A DNA stretch of 64,000 bases, taken from assembly GCF_004341205.1 (NCBI RefSeq), contig NZ_SLUL01000003.1, positions 124,001 to 188,000 of the forward strand, written 5' to 3'. A program made the translations under genes and the position numbers. Of the stretch, positions 43,154 to 52,545 are shown piece by piece. The number at the start of each line of letters is the position of its first letter. Position 1 is the first letter of the stretch. Source of the stretch: Thermolongibacillus altinsuensis (GTDB lineage: Bacteria > Bacillota > Bacilli > Bacillales > Anoxybacillaceae). The notes under the pieces are model-generated. The model was not told the DNA's origin, searched no databases, and worked only from the letters and a program-made list of their open reading frames with translations.

Positions 43154-46100
43154 GTGAAAAGGACGGGAAAAGTTTTAAAACTAGCTACTGTAGTATTATT
43201 TATGATCGGTTTTCTCTTTGTTGATGCGCGAGTTGCATGGGGAGAAGATAAAAAAGATGGAGGTATTACGACGGTTACAGAAAGTCAAATTGAAGGTTGG
43301 GCAACAGCGCCTGGCGAAGGAGATGGAAAAGGAAACACCATTACTTCTTTTGACGTGAAGATTAGCATAAAAGGAAATAGCAATTCAACGGTCCGTTTCC
43401 GTACAAACGCCGTCGAAGTACCTGCAGATAAAAACGGACAAAAAAAATATACGTTTTCTCTCGACATGACCGGAAAATGGCCGCAGACGAGTGAGGAGAA
43501 TGTCACATACGAAATTATCGTCGATGCGTATCGAACATTAGGAAATGGAAAAGAAGACCTTTATTTTTCGTTCCCATCTACTCCATATGAGTATGTATTG
43601 GCTCATAAACCCTCATTAGATTTTGATGTGTCGTTTTCACAGCCTGAATATGCCAAACCGCCTAATGGTGATGCGCAAGGAAGATTGGACATCACATTAA
43701 TCCCTCAAGGAAGAATCGACAGCATTGTCCGCCCGCCGATTGATGTGGTGTTTGTTTTTGACGTATCAGGTTCGATGGGTGAATCAAAATTTAAATTTCA
43801 AAGCGCTAAACAAGCACTTAAATCAGCAGTAGACTATTTTAAAGCGAATGCCAATCCGAATGACCGATTTGCCCTTGTTCCTTTTTCAACTAGCGTTAAA
43901 GATGTTGTGAAGTTTCCTACTGGAACATATGATGTTCAACGGCATTTAGACGAGATTGCGGAAAAAGTGGATGATCTTCGAGCTAATGGCGGAACAAACT
44001 ATACGCAAGCGTTGCAAGAAGCGCAATTGTTTTTTAACGATCCAACCCGTAAAAAATATATTATCTTTTTAACGGATGGAAAGCCGACGGTTTCGAAAGC
44101 GAAGGAGTCGGTTACGTATGAAGTTTGTGAAGGAATATTGTGGTGGAAAGAATGTAATGAAAAAACAGAGGATTTAGATGTTGAATATATACTATATTCT
44201 GATGGAAAAACAGTGGATCGAACGGTTTACTATCCAAGTGGGAAACAAACAACGACATATCGTAGTTCTACAACTTACAAAAATTTCGAAGAAAAAATTC
44301 GTACCCATGGAATTAACGTTGCAAAAGATCTTGGCATGAACAATATTATGCTTTACTCCATCGGCTTTGGCAATAACCAAGAAGTCGATATGGATTATTT
44401 AGAAAAATTATCTTCGATGACGGGTGGAATAGCCAAGCAAGGAACGACACAAAACTTGACTGAGATTTTTCAACAGTTTTCAAAATTGGCTACGGATCCA
44501 ATGTTAAGCGGAACCGTAAAAATTCCGTTAAAAGCGTTTAACGGAAACGTACAAATTGTCGAAAATGAAAACGTTTGGCTTGATGAGAAAAAAGAAAACG
44601 CGTATATTTCGTTTACTATTCCGTATAAAGTAGGACAAGGAACTCCTCCACCTGTAAACATTTCCATTCCTGTCTTATTTAAAGAAAAAGGAACATATAC
44701 GTTTGATGTGGAATTAACGTATCGCGATGTGTACGGAGTGTTGCAACCAACCATAACAAAATCAGCAACGGTTGTCGTGAAAGATGAAGTGCCGCCGGCG
44801 TTTGAAGGAAGTGTTCGTTTACAAGGAATTTCAAGGGATGTTCATGACTTAATCAAATTCGGAAACAGCAACAGCGACTCCAATCAGTTTAAGGCGCAAT
44901 ATTCATTAACAGCGGTTGGATATGTAGGTAAAGGTGTTTCAGGGAACTTAAACAATATTAAAATCATTCAACCTCTTCCTGAAGGGATTACGGTTATTCC
45001 TTCATCTAATGTAACGGTTTATAGCGATAACGGTGTCACCTATGCGGAAATCGCGTTTCCAAACACGACGATTGATTATACGCAATTAAATAGCAAAACT
45101 CTTACAGCGGATTTGACCTTGCAGGCAAATTGGGCGATGGAAGGGGTGCAGTTGCCGAAAGCGACCGTTTCTTTTACAGATAGCAAACACGGTTCACGCA
45201 CCTCGACGTTGCCAGTGGCTCCGCAACTCATTAGCATGAAAGTACGTCTATTGGAATTCCCTGATATTTATTATGAAGGAGATAGTCGCGGACTTGTTTC
45301 TAAATGGCAATCTGCTGAAGAAAGTACGAATTTACTTGCGACGACGAAGCATCCGAATGACTATGGTCTGCTGATGTTGCCGATCAAATCGCTCGAATTT
45401 AAGCCAAATAGTCAGGATTTGATTATTGTCGTGACGTATAAAAACGATCAAGTTGTTGAATTGAATTTAACTCCTCAATTGGGTATTTTTACAGAAAATG
45501 GTCAAGGAGTGGCGAGTGGCTCCATCGTCACAGAACCAGTGAAAGTGCGCTTGGTCGGTTTGGTAGCAGGCGAAGGTGTGTCGTATGAGTATCAAGTGGA
45601 AAATGAGAAACAACAAGATTCAAGTTGGAAGCCGTTAAATGCTCCTTATGAAATACCGATTACTTTCGATGGCTATTCTGTGATTTCTGTAAAGGCAACA
45701 GGCGGCTTTACAAAAGGAGACGGTATTGCAACGGTGTCTTTAACCTACAAGAAGCTCATTAGCCAACTACAACTTGAGTATCAATCAACCATGAATGTAG
45801 GGGAAACACAGACGATTTCTGTTGAAATTGTACCGAATGATGCGACGGATCCATCACTTATATGGACATCGAGTGATGAGAGCGTGGCAACCGTCGATCA
45901 AGGAAACGTAGTGGCTCTTCGTCCAGGGGTTGTTGATATTACAGTAAAAGCGTTAGATGGAAGTAACGTTACGGCTACAGCAAGAATTACAGTGATCGAC
46001 CCATTTGTTCCACTTGAATCCATTCGTTTTAAACAACCAGTTTTATATGTAACGATTGGTGAACAAGTGGAACTTGATTCAAAAATCGAATTTATCCCAA

Positions 46101-46336
46101 GCAACGCCACAAACAAAAATATTAAAACGGTTCAATCAAGCGCGCCTGAGTATGTCGAAGTGCTCTTTAAACACGGAAAATGGTTTGTTCAAGCAAAAGA
46201 TATCGGTTATGCGACCGTGACGGCGATTGCTGAGCAGAAAGGGAAAGATGATCAAGACATCAAAGACTCCGTCATTGTGGTTGTTCAAGAAAAAAGCACA
46301 AATCCAGGAGACAATGGTGGAACAAACCGATGGTAA
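43154..46336 (+). CDS. Secreted vWA- and Ig-like-domain protein, candidate pilus-associated adhesin
   Basis: A 1060-residue exported protein. Signal peptide at residues 1-30 (LATVVLFMIGFLFVDARVAWG). The von Willebrand A domain is at about 195-440 with a complete MIDAS metal site: DVSGSMG near 202, GGTNYTQ near 280, LTDGKP near 308. It has an inserted loop carrying two cysteines (about 325 and 334). Further beta domains follow, and two Big_2-like domains lie near the C-terminus (about 870-955, 960-1050; VGETQTISVEIVPNDAT, SSDESVATVDQG). No LPXTG anchor. It opens the pilus block and converges on the minor pilin genes. Adhesin function is inferred from domains and context; vWA domains occur in tip proteins of other type IV pili. 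Confidence 0.85.
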   Translation: MKRTGKVLKLATVVLFMIGFLFVDARVAWGEDKKDGGITTVTESQIEGWATAPGEGDGKGNTITSFDVKISIKGNSNSTVRFRTNAVEVPADKNGQKKYTFSLDMTGKWPQTSEENVTYEIIVDAYRTLGNGKEDLYFSFPSTPYEYVLAHKPSLDFDVSFSQPEYAKPPNGDAQGRLDITLIPQGRIDSIVRPPIDVVFVFDVSGSMGESKFKFQSAKQALKSAVDYFKANANPNDRFALVPFSTSVKDVVKFPTGTYDVQRHLDEIAEKVDDLRANGGTNYTQALQEAQLFFNDPTRKKYIIFLTDGKPTVSKAKESVTYEVCEGILWWKECNEKTEDLDVEYILYSDGKTVDRTVYYPSGKQTTTYRSSTTYKNFEEKIRTHGINVAKDLGMNNIMLYSIGFGNNQEVDMDYLEKLSSMTGGIAKQGTTQNLTEIFQQFSKLATDPMLSGTVKIPLKAFNGNVQIVENENVWLDEKKENAYISFTIPYKVGQGTPPPVNISIPVLFKEKGTYTFDVELTYRDVYGVLQPTITKSATVVVKDEVPPAFEGSVRLQGISRDVHDLIKFGNSNSDSNQFKAQYSLTAVGYVGKGVSGNLNNIKIIQPLPEGITVIPSSNVTVYSDNGVTYAEIAFPNTTIDYTQLNSKTLTADLTLQANWAMEGVQLPKATVSFTDSKHGSRTSTLPVAPQLISMKVRLLEFPDIYYEGDSRGLVSKWQSAEESTNLLATTKHPNDYGLLMLPIKSLEFKPNSQDLIIVVTYKNDQVVELNLTPQLGIFTENGQGVASGSIVTEPVKVRLVGLVAGEGVSYEYQVENEKQQDSSWKPLNAPYEIPITFDGYSVISVKATGGFTKGDGIATVSLTYKKLISQLQLEYQSTMNVGETQTISVEIVPNDATDPSLIWTSSDESVATVDQGNVVALRPGVVDITVKALDGSNVTATARITVIDPFVPLESIRFKQPVLYVTIGEQVELDSKIEFIPSNATNKNIKTVQSSAPEYVEVLFKHGKWFVQAKDIGYATVTAIAEQKGKDDQDIKDSVIVVVQEKSTNPGDNGGTNRW

Positions 46337-46339
46337 TGA

Positions 46340-46372
46340 AAAAACCGACATAGGCTTAACTATGTCGGTTTC
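46340..46372. terminator. Bidirectional terminator between the vWA gene and the minor pilin operon
   Basis: AAACCGACATAG / CTATGTCGGTTT hairpin with T-rich sequence on both sides, placed between convergent stops. Confidence 0.85.
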
Positions 46373-47977
46373 TTATTCTACTTTGATTTTATCAACAATT
46401 AAATCCAGCTTATTTACAAATGGAAGTCCTAGGCCTCGATCGATCCATATCGAGTAATCATGACGAACAACGAAACGAGATTGTTCTTTATTTTCTGATG
46501 GAACGAACGAAATGCTGTCACTATGCGCTTCCGCCTCTCCACGATATGCGTTAATGACAAGGCCGGATGTATCTGCATCTGAAACGGTTTCATCTGGATT
46601 TCCGCGCGCGAACAACCCGCCTTTAATGTTCACATACGACCCTACTGCATAAAGAACAGCGTTACTATCGGTGTAAAAATATCCTTTAAGGTTTGGTGTA
46701 TCAAATGAAAAATTGTTTTGAAATTCATTGATCCGGGCAATTTCCAGTGGTCCTTTTGATAATAAAACGACTTGTTTATCATTCCAGCCCGAAATATTTG
46801 CATTATAAATGAATGTACGATTAAGAACGTAAATCGTTGAATCAAATTGGACATCACCGCTAATCGTTAAATTGCCGAATACGAGAATATTTCCTCGTAT
46901 CTTTACTGGTTTGTTTATGCTATTGCCTAAAAATAAATCACCATTGACGATTAGCCACCGATTTTCTAGATCAACTTCTCCGCTCTCAATAAAAAACGAT
47001 GATATTTCATCTGATTCAAGAAGAATCGACTGATTCGATGGCATTTCTGACAAGCTTGTGAAAAGGGATTGCGTACTATCTAAAACAGTAAAATTGTTTT
47101 TTAGTTCATCGAGTAATTGATCACTACTTTTGTTAATATTTGCTTCATACTCTTTACTAAACGTTTCAATTCCTGCCGCGTTTAATAATTTGTCTTTAAA
47201 TGTCCAATCAAAATCGACATCAATAAATTCATCATATTCTTTTTGTAAAGAAGGGCCTTGATCTTCAAAGGTAACCTCGTTTAAACGGTAGTTAGCCATG
47301 ATCCGCTCGAAACGATTGTTGGCGGTGCTGTAGCAGCTACCATTTTCATGATTGCAAGCATAGCGATTGCCGCCGACAAATAATACACTCGTTTCGCTTG
47401 TCGTCGGAAACGATGTTGGTTCGCTATATTTTTGTGAATTGTAAATGTAGTTGGCGACGTTCGTGACATAAAAATTTTTTTCTGCGTAAATATTTCCGTC
47501 AATGTAAGAGCCGCCGTTTAATGTGACATCTTCGCGCGAGCCGATTGCATACTTAAGAAAGCTTGGTGTGTTCGTTATGATGACTTGGCGCGAAACGGTT
47601 TTGTTGCCGTATCGTTTGGAAATGACGTAGACGCGTGTAAATAGTTTGTTGCGTTCGATTTTGTTTTCTTTTGTCATATCTTCAATAGAAACACCGTGCC
47701 GATCCATAAGATCTTTGATAAATCCAGATTGTGCGCTTCCTAAATCGTTATCTAACTGACTCGGAGTGGATAAATCTAGATTTTCCACTTTTACTTTGAG
47801 CTCCGCAATTGTTTCTTCTATAGCTTTGACGGCTTCGTGAAGCGATTCGACGTCTTCTATGCGCACTTGTGTAAATTTAGCTTGATAGATGCTAACGGAT
47901 AAAATCGTCAAACCAAGAATAAAAAAAATGGTTACGGTCAGTAAAACGAACACTAAGCTATATCCTTTTTCATTCAC
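46373..47977 (-). CDS. PilX-like minor pilin/assembly protein with long beta-rich C-terminal region
   Basis: A 534-residue protein. After NEKG comes a pilin-type hydrophobic helix (YSLVFVLLTVTIFFILGLTIL), so the region looks like a PilX N-terminal domain; the usual Glu at position +5 of the mature helix is absent. The C-terminal half has repeated short beta strands (GNILVFGNLTISGDVQFDSTI, IKGGLFARG) typical of a beta-solenoid. I chose GTG at 47977, six bases after GGGGGG; an ATG two codons earlier abuts the site. Last gene of the three-gene minus-strand operon. Confidence 0.75.
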   Translation of the reverse strand: MNEKGYSLVFVLLTVTIFFILGLTILSVSIYQAKFTQVRIEDVESLHEAVKAIEETIAELKVKVENLDLSTPSQLDNDLGSAQSGFIKDLMDRHGVSIEDMTKENKIERNKLFTRVYVISKRYGNKTVSRQVIITNTPSFLKYAIGSREDVTLNGGSYIDGNIYAEKNFYVTNVANYIYNSQKYSEPTSFPTTSETSVLFVGGNRYACNHENGSCYSTANNRFERIMANYRLNEVTFEDQGPSLQKEYDEFIDVDFDWTFKDKLLNAAGIETFSKEYEANINKSSDQLLDELKNNFTVLDSTQSLFTSLSEMPSNQSILLESDEISSFFIESGEVDLENRWLIVNGDLFLGNSINKPVKIRGNILVFGNLTISGDVQFDSTIYVLNRTFIYNANISGWNDKQVVLLSKGPLEIARINEFQNNFSFDTPNLKGYFYTDSNAVLYAVGSYVNIKGGLFARGNPDETVSDADTSGLVINAYRGEAEAHSDSISFVPSENKEQSRFVVRHDYSIWIDRGLGLPFVNKLDLIVDKIKVE

Positions 47978-47988
47978 CAGCATCCCCC

Positions 47989-48552
47989 CTAGAAACCAAA
48001 TTCCGTTTTTAATGAAAATGGTTCGATGTATAATAAATCATCTTCGCTGTCGTGATCGCGATCTTGAACGGACAGGACAATGGTGACGATTCCACTGCGA
48101 CAAACCGTTCCTTCTTTTCTGACACAATCGTAAGACAATGAAGATTTTTCTGGGACGATTTTTAAATTATCAGAGTTGAGTGATTCACCGTTCATCAATA
48201 TCGTTTCATTTTGTAGTTCAATCGTCAACGTTTGCTCGTTCACTTTTTTTTCTTCAACAAGACCAATGTCTGGATCAATGACTTTTTGTTTATTTTTTAT
48301 AAATGTGATCCGTTCATTTGTTGAAGAGGCAGTGTCAATGCCGTCGGGAGCGAATCGGTACAGTTCATTCATGATCGTCGCAATGACGTAATCGGCTTCG
48401 CTGCGCAGTTGATTTTCAATGCCGATTCGTTTATACGCTTTGATCCCGCTCAAGAATACGCCGTAAGCGGAAGCGAATATGAGCGAAGCAATGGTCAGAG
48501 CCGTGAGCAATTCAATGAGCGTCAATCCTTCTTCGTTAACGAATCGTTTCAT
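47989..48552 (-). CDS. Minor pilin, PilW-like
   Basis: A 187-residue type IV prepilin-like protein. Class III signal: a short basic leader ending NEEG, then LTLIELLTALTIASLIFASA with Glu at +5, as required for prepilin peptidase processing and methylation. The rest is a small globular domain. ATG at 48552 with GGGGTGATT upstream; a TTG two codons earlier is in frame. Its start overlaps the end of the upstream pilin gene by 17 bases. Confidence 0.85.
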   Translation of the reverse strand: MKRFVNEEGLTLIELLTALTIASLIFASAYGVFLSGIKAYKRIGIENQLRSEADYVIATIMNELYRFAPDGIDTASSTNERITFIKNKQKVIDPDIGLVEEKKVNEQTLTIELQNETILMNGESLNSDNLKIVPEKSSLSYDCVRKEGTVCRSGIVTIVLSVQDRDHDSEDDLLYIEPFSLKTEFGF

Positions 48553-49141
48553 TGGCAATCACCCCTTCGAGTACCTCAACGTCTTCATCGTTTTCGCCCC
48601 AGCGAACGGTGACGTACACCCTTATTAAATAGTTTTGTAATCGTGAATCGCTGTTTTCGCTCGTTTCGCTGTGAATCTTCATTTTTAGTTTTTCAGGAAG
48701 CGATAAAGGGGGATTATTTTTCAGCTCTGTCCATTTCTCACCGTTGTAAGGAACGAGCCATACTTGAATGCGATTTTCATCATAGACAACGTTGTTGATT
48801 GTTGGGCGAAGAAGTGCACGGCACACAGTCTCGTCATCAAACAATGGTGCATGGCAGCTGGAGGCATCGATTTTGACAAACGGCTCTTTTCTGTTATCCA
48901 TTTCCGTTTGCATATATTGTTTCACGTTTTCAAAATCGAGACGTTCCATATAGTTTAAAACACCGCGAGCGATGTTGATGGCGACGGTTTTTCCTTGATT
49001 ATATGTTGTGTATTTCATCGCGTTTGTAAAGAACATAAACATTCCAGTTGTCACAGCAGATAAGATCATGATGGATAACAACACTTCAATTAATGTAAAC
49101 CCGTGCGTCTGGTTGACAACGGTCCACTTCTTTTTACGCAT
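48536..49141 (-). CDS. Minor pilin, PilV-like
   Basis: A 201-residue prepilin-like protein with leader ending QTHG, then FTLIEVLLSIMILSAVTTGMF with Glu at +5. ATG at 49141 follows GGGGAAAG. First gene of the minus-strand minor pilin operon, divergent from the main pilus operon across about 100 bp. Minor pilins of this sort prime pilus assembly, by analogy with PilV/PilW/PilX and GspI/J/K. Confidence 0.85.
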   Translation of the reverse strand: MRKKKWTVVNQTHGFTLIEVLLSIMILSAVTTGMFMFFTNAMKYTTYNQGKTVAINIARGVLNYMERLDFENVKQYMQTEMDNRKEPFVKIDASSCHAPLFDDETVCRALLRPTINNVVYDENRIQVWLVPYNGEKWTELKNNPPLSLPEKLKMKIHSETSENSDSRLQNYLIRVYVTVRWGENDEDVEVLEGVIANETIR

Positions 49142-49174
49142 TTTCTTTCCCCTTCTTTTAAAATACATAACTTT

Positions 49175-49180
49175 ATTATA
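49175..49180 (-). promoter_or_regulatory. Candidate -10 of the minor pilin operon
   Basis: TATAAT on the minus strand, 34 bases before the first pilin start; no clear -35. The 103-bp divergent region must also contain the start of the 49245 operon, for which I see no good promoter. Confidence 0.35.
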
Positions 49181-49244
49181 CAATATGTTAGAGTTATCTA
49201 TCGTTTGAATTTATGGTGAAATATGGTGAAATAGGGGTGAGAGG

Positions 49245-50378
49245 TTGATTTCGCTTTTATTTATCGCGCTTGCTTTTCTTATTCTGATCCCCGTTCTATT
49301 ATTTCTGCCGCTAGGTCTAACGCGCCGCGGAGCGTGGACGGTGGCGATTGTGTCGCTGTTGTTTGGTTCATTCGGCTTATTGGCGAAAGCGGTTTTTCCG
49401 CTTTGGCAAGTAGCTTTATTGCTGTTTTTATTAACAGCGGCTAGTACATATTTGCTTGACCGTAAACTAGAGCATCTTTTATATGCCACAGCGTTAACGG
49501 ATGATGAGGAGGAAAAAATGGTGGTGATCGAAGAAGAAGCCGTTGAAGACGAAGAACAAATGGAATGGATAGAAAGCTTAGGATCTTCGGATGAAACATT
49601 GCAAAAGGAGACACCGCAAGAAGCGAGTGTTTTGGTTGACGAATCATCGTCCGATGATTATTTAGAAGAACTGGTTCATCGCGATTTGGATGATGCGCTT
49701 CAAGCGATTGAAGAGCCAAAAACAGAGCTTCTATCTTTATCTCAAAATTTTGATGAAGGGCTAGAGAAGAAAGAAACGCAAGAAGAGGTTCTGCCTTTGT
49801 TTGATGAATTATCTTCAGATGAAGAATGGGACGAGTTGTTTGATCAACCATTAGAAAACGAGTTGGAATCATCGGAGTATGAACAGCTAGAAAAATGGAC
49901 AGAGCCGGAGAAAACCGATGATGAATTAGAAGAATTGTTCCTAGAGAACGAAACAGAAACATCCGAAGCTGAACTGTTAGCGGCGTGGACAGAGGAAGAT
50001 TCCTATGAAGAACTAGAAGAATTGACATTAATCGAAGAAGATCCACAAATCGATCTAGAAAATGAACAAACTGAAGAAAAACAAAGTCCGTTACAAAAAG
50101 AGTTAATGAAAAATTTAGCCGCTCAATTACAAGCGATGCGGAAATATGTTGATGGCGATGAATATGAGCGACTCATCCGCGAACATTTGCATCCGAACTT
50201 GCATGAGCAAGACTATTATACATTTGCAACTCTATTAATTGAACATTACTTAGCTTCACATCAATATGAGAAGCTTTCACAATTATTAATGGAACTTCGA
50301 GAAAAATGGACAAGCTATCCGATTCTTCAACAACAAATTGAATTTCTCATTGAATACGTTCAACAAAAAATGGGGTGA
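49245..50378 (+). CDS. Membrane protein with long acidic linker, pilus operon
   Basis: A 377-residue protein that I do not recognise. Residues 1-70 form two to three transmembrane segments (LLFIALAFLILIPVLLFLPL, WTVAIVSLLFGSFGLL, VALLLFLLTAASTYLL). Residues about 80-285 are a low-complexity stretch very rich in Glu and Asp, and the last 90 residues are helical and TPR-like (QKELMKNLAAQLQAMRKYV, YEKLSQLLMELREKW). TTG start at 49245 behind GGGGTGAGAGG. It is the first gene of the plus-strand operon leading to pilB and overlaps the next gene's ribosome binding site. Confidence 0.75.
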   Translation: MISLLFIALAFLILIPVLLFLPLGLTRRGAWTVAIVSLLFGSFGLLAKAVFPLWQVALLLFLLTAASTYLLDRKLEHLLYATALTDDEEEKMVVIEEEAVEDEEQMEWIESLGSSDETLQKETPQEASVLVDESSSDDYLEELVHRDLDDALQAIEEPKTELLSLSQNFDEGLEKKETQEEVLPLFDELSSDEEWDELFDQPLENELESSEYEQLEKWTEPEKTDDELEELFLENETETSEAELLAAWTEEDSYEELEELTLIEEDPQIDLENEQTEEKQSPLQKELMKNLAAQLQAMRKYVDGDEYERLIREHLHPNLHEQDYYTFATLLIEHYLASHQYEKLSQLLMELREKWTSYPILQQQIEFLIEYVQQKMG

Positions 50379-50383
50379 AAAAG

Positions 50384-51196
50384 ATGAAGAGTAGCACACA
50401 AATAATCGGACTTCCAATTATCAGCATTCAAAACGGTTCACAAGTTGGAAAAGTCAATTCATTAGTCATTAATCCTGAAAAAGGGAGTGTCGATTTCTTA
50501 GTCGTTGAACAAGAAGATTGGCAAATTAGCGTAAAAGCGATCCCGTTCCGTAAAATCGTTGGAATCGGTGAATTTGCGGTAACGATTGAAGAAGAAGGTG
50601 CAATTATCGATTTAAATGTCATTCCAATTGCCAATGAATTAGTGAATAAAAAAATTGCGATTAAAAACGCGAAAGTTATGACACGAAAAGGGGAATTGCT
50701 TGGAGAAGCAATCGAATTTTTCATTGATGAAGAAACAGGAATGATCCTAGGTTTGCAATTGCATGTTGGCGATCGTGAAACGATTTTGCCAGCAAAACAA
50801 GTGTTAACATACGGAAAAGACATCATTATTGTTCGTGAAGAAGCTCCTTCTTCCTTTGCGGATGACGTGAATGAGCTAAATCAACTTGAAAAATCAAACG
50901 AGGCAGCCGAAAAAGAAAGCCAATCCTCTGCAATGTTGGCGGGTGAACAACCAATCGTTGAGAACGATCAAAAAAGCAACGTTGTTGATGATCAAGAAGA
51001 TTACGAGATTCAAATGTTAAAAAGAAAGCAAATTGAACTTTTGGCAGGGAAAAAAGTGAAAAAAGACATCATGGATCGAAATGGAAATGTTTTCATTCCA
51101 GCAGGCACCGTTTTAACGGCTGAAGATGTCATGCGTGCTCAAGAAGAGGGACCAGGCGTGATTGTCGAGCTTTCCATGCACGTTGAAGAGGAGTAA
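50384..51196 (+). CDS. PRC-barrel domain protein
   Basis: A 270-residue cytoplasmic protein with two tandem PRC-barrel domains (about residues 5-75, IIGLPIISIQNGSQVGKVNS, and about 85-155, MTRKGELLGEAIEFFIDEETG). A charged linker follows, and then a C-terminal KKDIMDRNGNVFIPAGTVLT segment. ATG at 50384 with GGGGTG upstream. PRC-barrels mediate protein or RNA contacts; the role in pilus biogenesis is unknown. Sits in the operon between the acidic membrane protein and the VanW/G5 protein. Confidence 0.8.
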   Translation: MKSSTQIIGLPIISIQNGSQVGKVNSLVINPEKGSVDFLVVEQEDWQISVKAIPFRKIVGIGEFAVTIEEEGAIIDLNVIPIANELVNKKIAIKNAKVMTRKGELLGEAIEFFIDEETGMILGLQLHVGDRETILPAKQVLTYGKDIIIVREEAPSSFADDVNELNQLEKSNEAAEKESQSSAMLAGEQPIVENDQKSNVVDDQEDYEIQMLKRKQIELLAGKKVKKDIMDRNGNVFIPAGTVLTAEDVMRAQEEGPGVIVELSMHVEEE

Positions 51197-51210
51197 GGAG
51201 GCATTTAGGT

Positions 51211-52545
51211 GTGAAAAGAAACGCCGCGCTTAAACTCTTTTTCCTCCTAGTTGTTAGCACCGCTTATTTGATTACATTTTCACAAGCGGCTACGTTTGCA
51301 TATGAATCATTCTTTTTCAACAAAAACGTTTTTCCGAAAGGAACGGTAGTCGGTACGGTAAGCGTTGCTGATCTTTCCAAAGAAGAGGCGATTCAGCGTG
51401 TAAGTAAGAAAGTGGCTGATTGGAAACAGTCAGCCGCGATCACCCTTTTATATGATGGAAAAGAGGCCAATGTACCGATCGACTTGTTTTCATTTGCGGT
51501 AAAGGAAAGCGTACAACGAGCGGTAAATGGAAAGCGTTCCCCTCTCCTCGTTTCAGTCGATGAAAACGCGTTGCGCTCTGTGCTTGAAAAATTAGCAGGA
51601 AATACGTTTTCCGAGTGGCTTGACGAACAAGCGCTTAAGCAACAATTAATAAGCATTGCTGCTTCATTGCAACCTTCCGCTCAACTTGCGCTCATGAGTT
51701 ATGCAAAAATGGAGCAAAAACAAGAAACTGTCATTTCCAAGGCAATGGTTGCTGTTGGACAACATGAAGCGGAACTGCGTTCATGGCTTTCCCGCCATTC
51801 ATCGATTACGATTGGCGAAAAACAAATGTTTTCGCTTTTAGATTACATGAAAGAACAAGGAGAAACGATTTCGTCAGATGCATTAACGATTCTTGCTTCA
51901 GCGATATATGAAGCGATTTTGCCAACAAATTTTGAAGTGATTGAAAGACATACAAGCACCGCTTTACCTGCGAACATTCGTCCAGGCTTTGAAGCGAGGG
52001 TGGAGGAAGGAGAACGGGATTTTATTTTCTTTAACCCAAACGATTCAGCGTATATGTTGCAATTGACAATCGAAGCCAATCAATTAAAAGTGTCGTGCAT
52101 CGGTTTTCCATTTATTCATAAATATGCGATTAAAGTTGATCCGATCGAATATTATGAACCGAAAACGGTCGCTCAATATAGCGCGATGCTTAAACCGGAT
52201 GAAAAGCGTGTGAAGCAGGAAGGAAAGCAAGGAATGCTCGTTCGGGTTCACAAAGAGATTTATGATTGGAACAACCAATTGCTTGAAACAGAATTGGTTG
52301 CGGAAGATTTTTATCCTCCTGTTCACACCGTTGTAGTGCGCGGTTTAAAAAATGAAATGCCTAATGGAGAAATTTCTCAAGAGGACAAAGAAACAACTTC
52401 TCAAACAGAACCAAGTTCACCAGAAAGCCAAGAGAACAAAACAAAACAAAATTCATCAACAAGCGGTTCAAAAGCAAGCGATGAAGACATATGGGGCCAT
52501 GAACAAGAACAAATGAAAGGGAGCGAGGAAGGCGAGTCGTCGTGA
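51211..52545 (+). CDS. VanW/G5 domain exported protein
   Basis: A 444-residue protein with an N-terminal signal anchor (ALKLFFLLVVSTAYLITFS) and a peptidoglycan-binding-type N region (GTVSVADLSKEEAIQRVSKK). A VanW-like segment (FEVIERHTSTALPANIRPGF, about 250-270), a G5-like domain (about 320-385, RVKQEGKQGMLVRVHKEIYD) and a Ser/Gln/Lys-rich tail follow. GTG start behind AAGGAGG. Stop overlaps pilB (GTGA). VanW/G5 proteins are linked to cell wall binding, so a part in passing the pilus through peptidoglycan is plausible but inferred. Confidence 0.8.
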   Translation: MKRNAALKLFFLLVVSTAYLITFSQAATFAYESFFFNKNVFPKGTVVGTVSVADLSKEEAIQRVSKKVADWKQSAAITLLYDGKEANVPIDLFSFAVKESVQRAVNGKRSPLLVSVDENALRSVLEKLAGNTFSEWLDEQALKQQLISIAASLQPSAQLALMSYAKMEQKQETVISKAMVAVGQHEAELRSWLSRHSSITIGEKQMFSLLDYMKEQGETISSDALTILASAIYEAILPTNFEVIERHTSTALPANIRPGFEARVEEGERDFIFFNPNDSAYMLQLTIEANQLKVSCIGFPFIHKYAIKVDPIEYYEPKTVAQYSAMLKPDEKRVKQEGKQGMLVRVHKEIYDWNNQLLETELVAEDFYPPVHTVVVRGLKNEMPNGEISQEDKETTSQTEPSSPESQENKTKQNSSTSGSKASDEDIWGHEQEQMKGSEEGESS

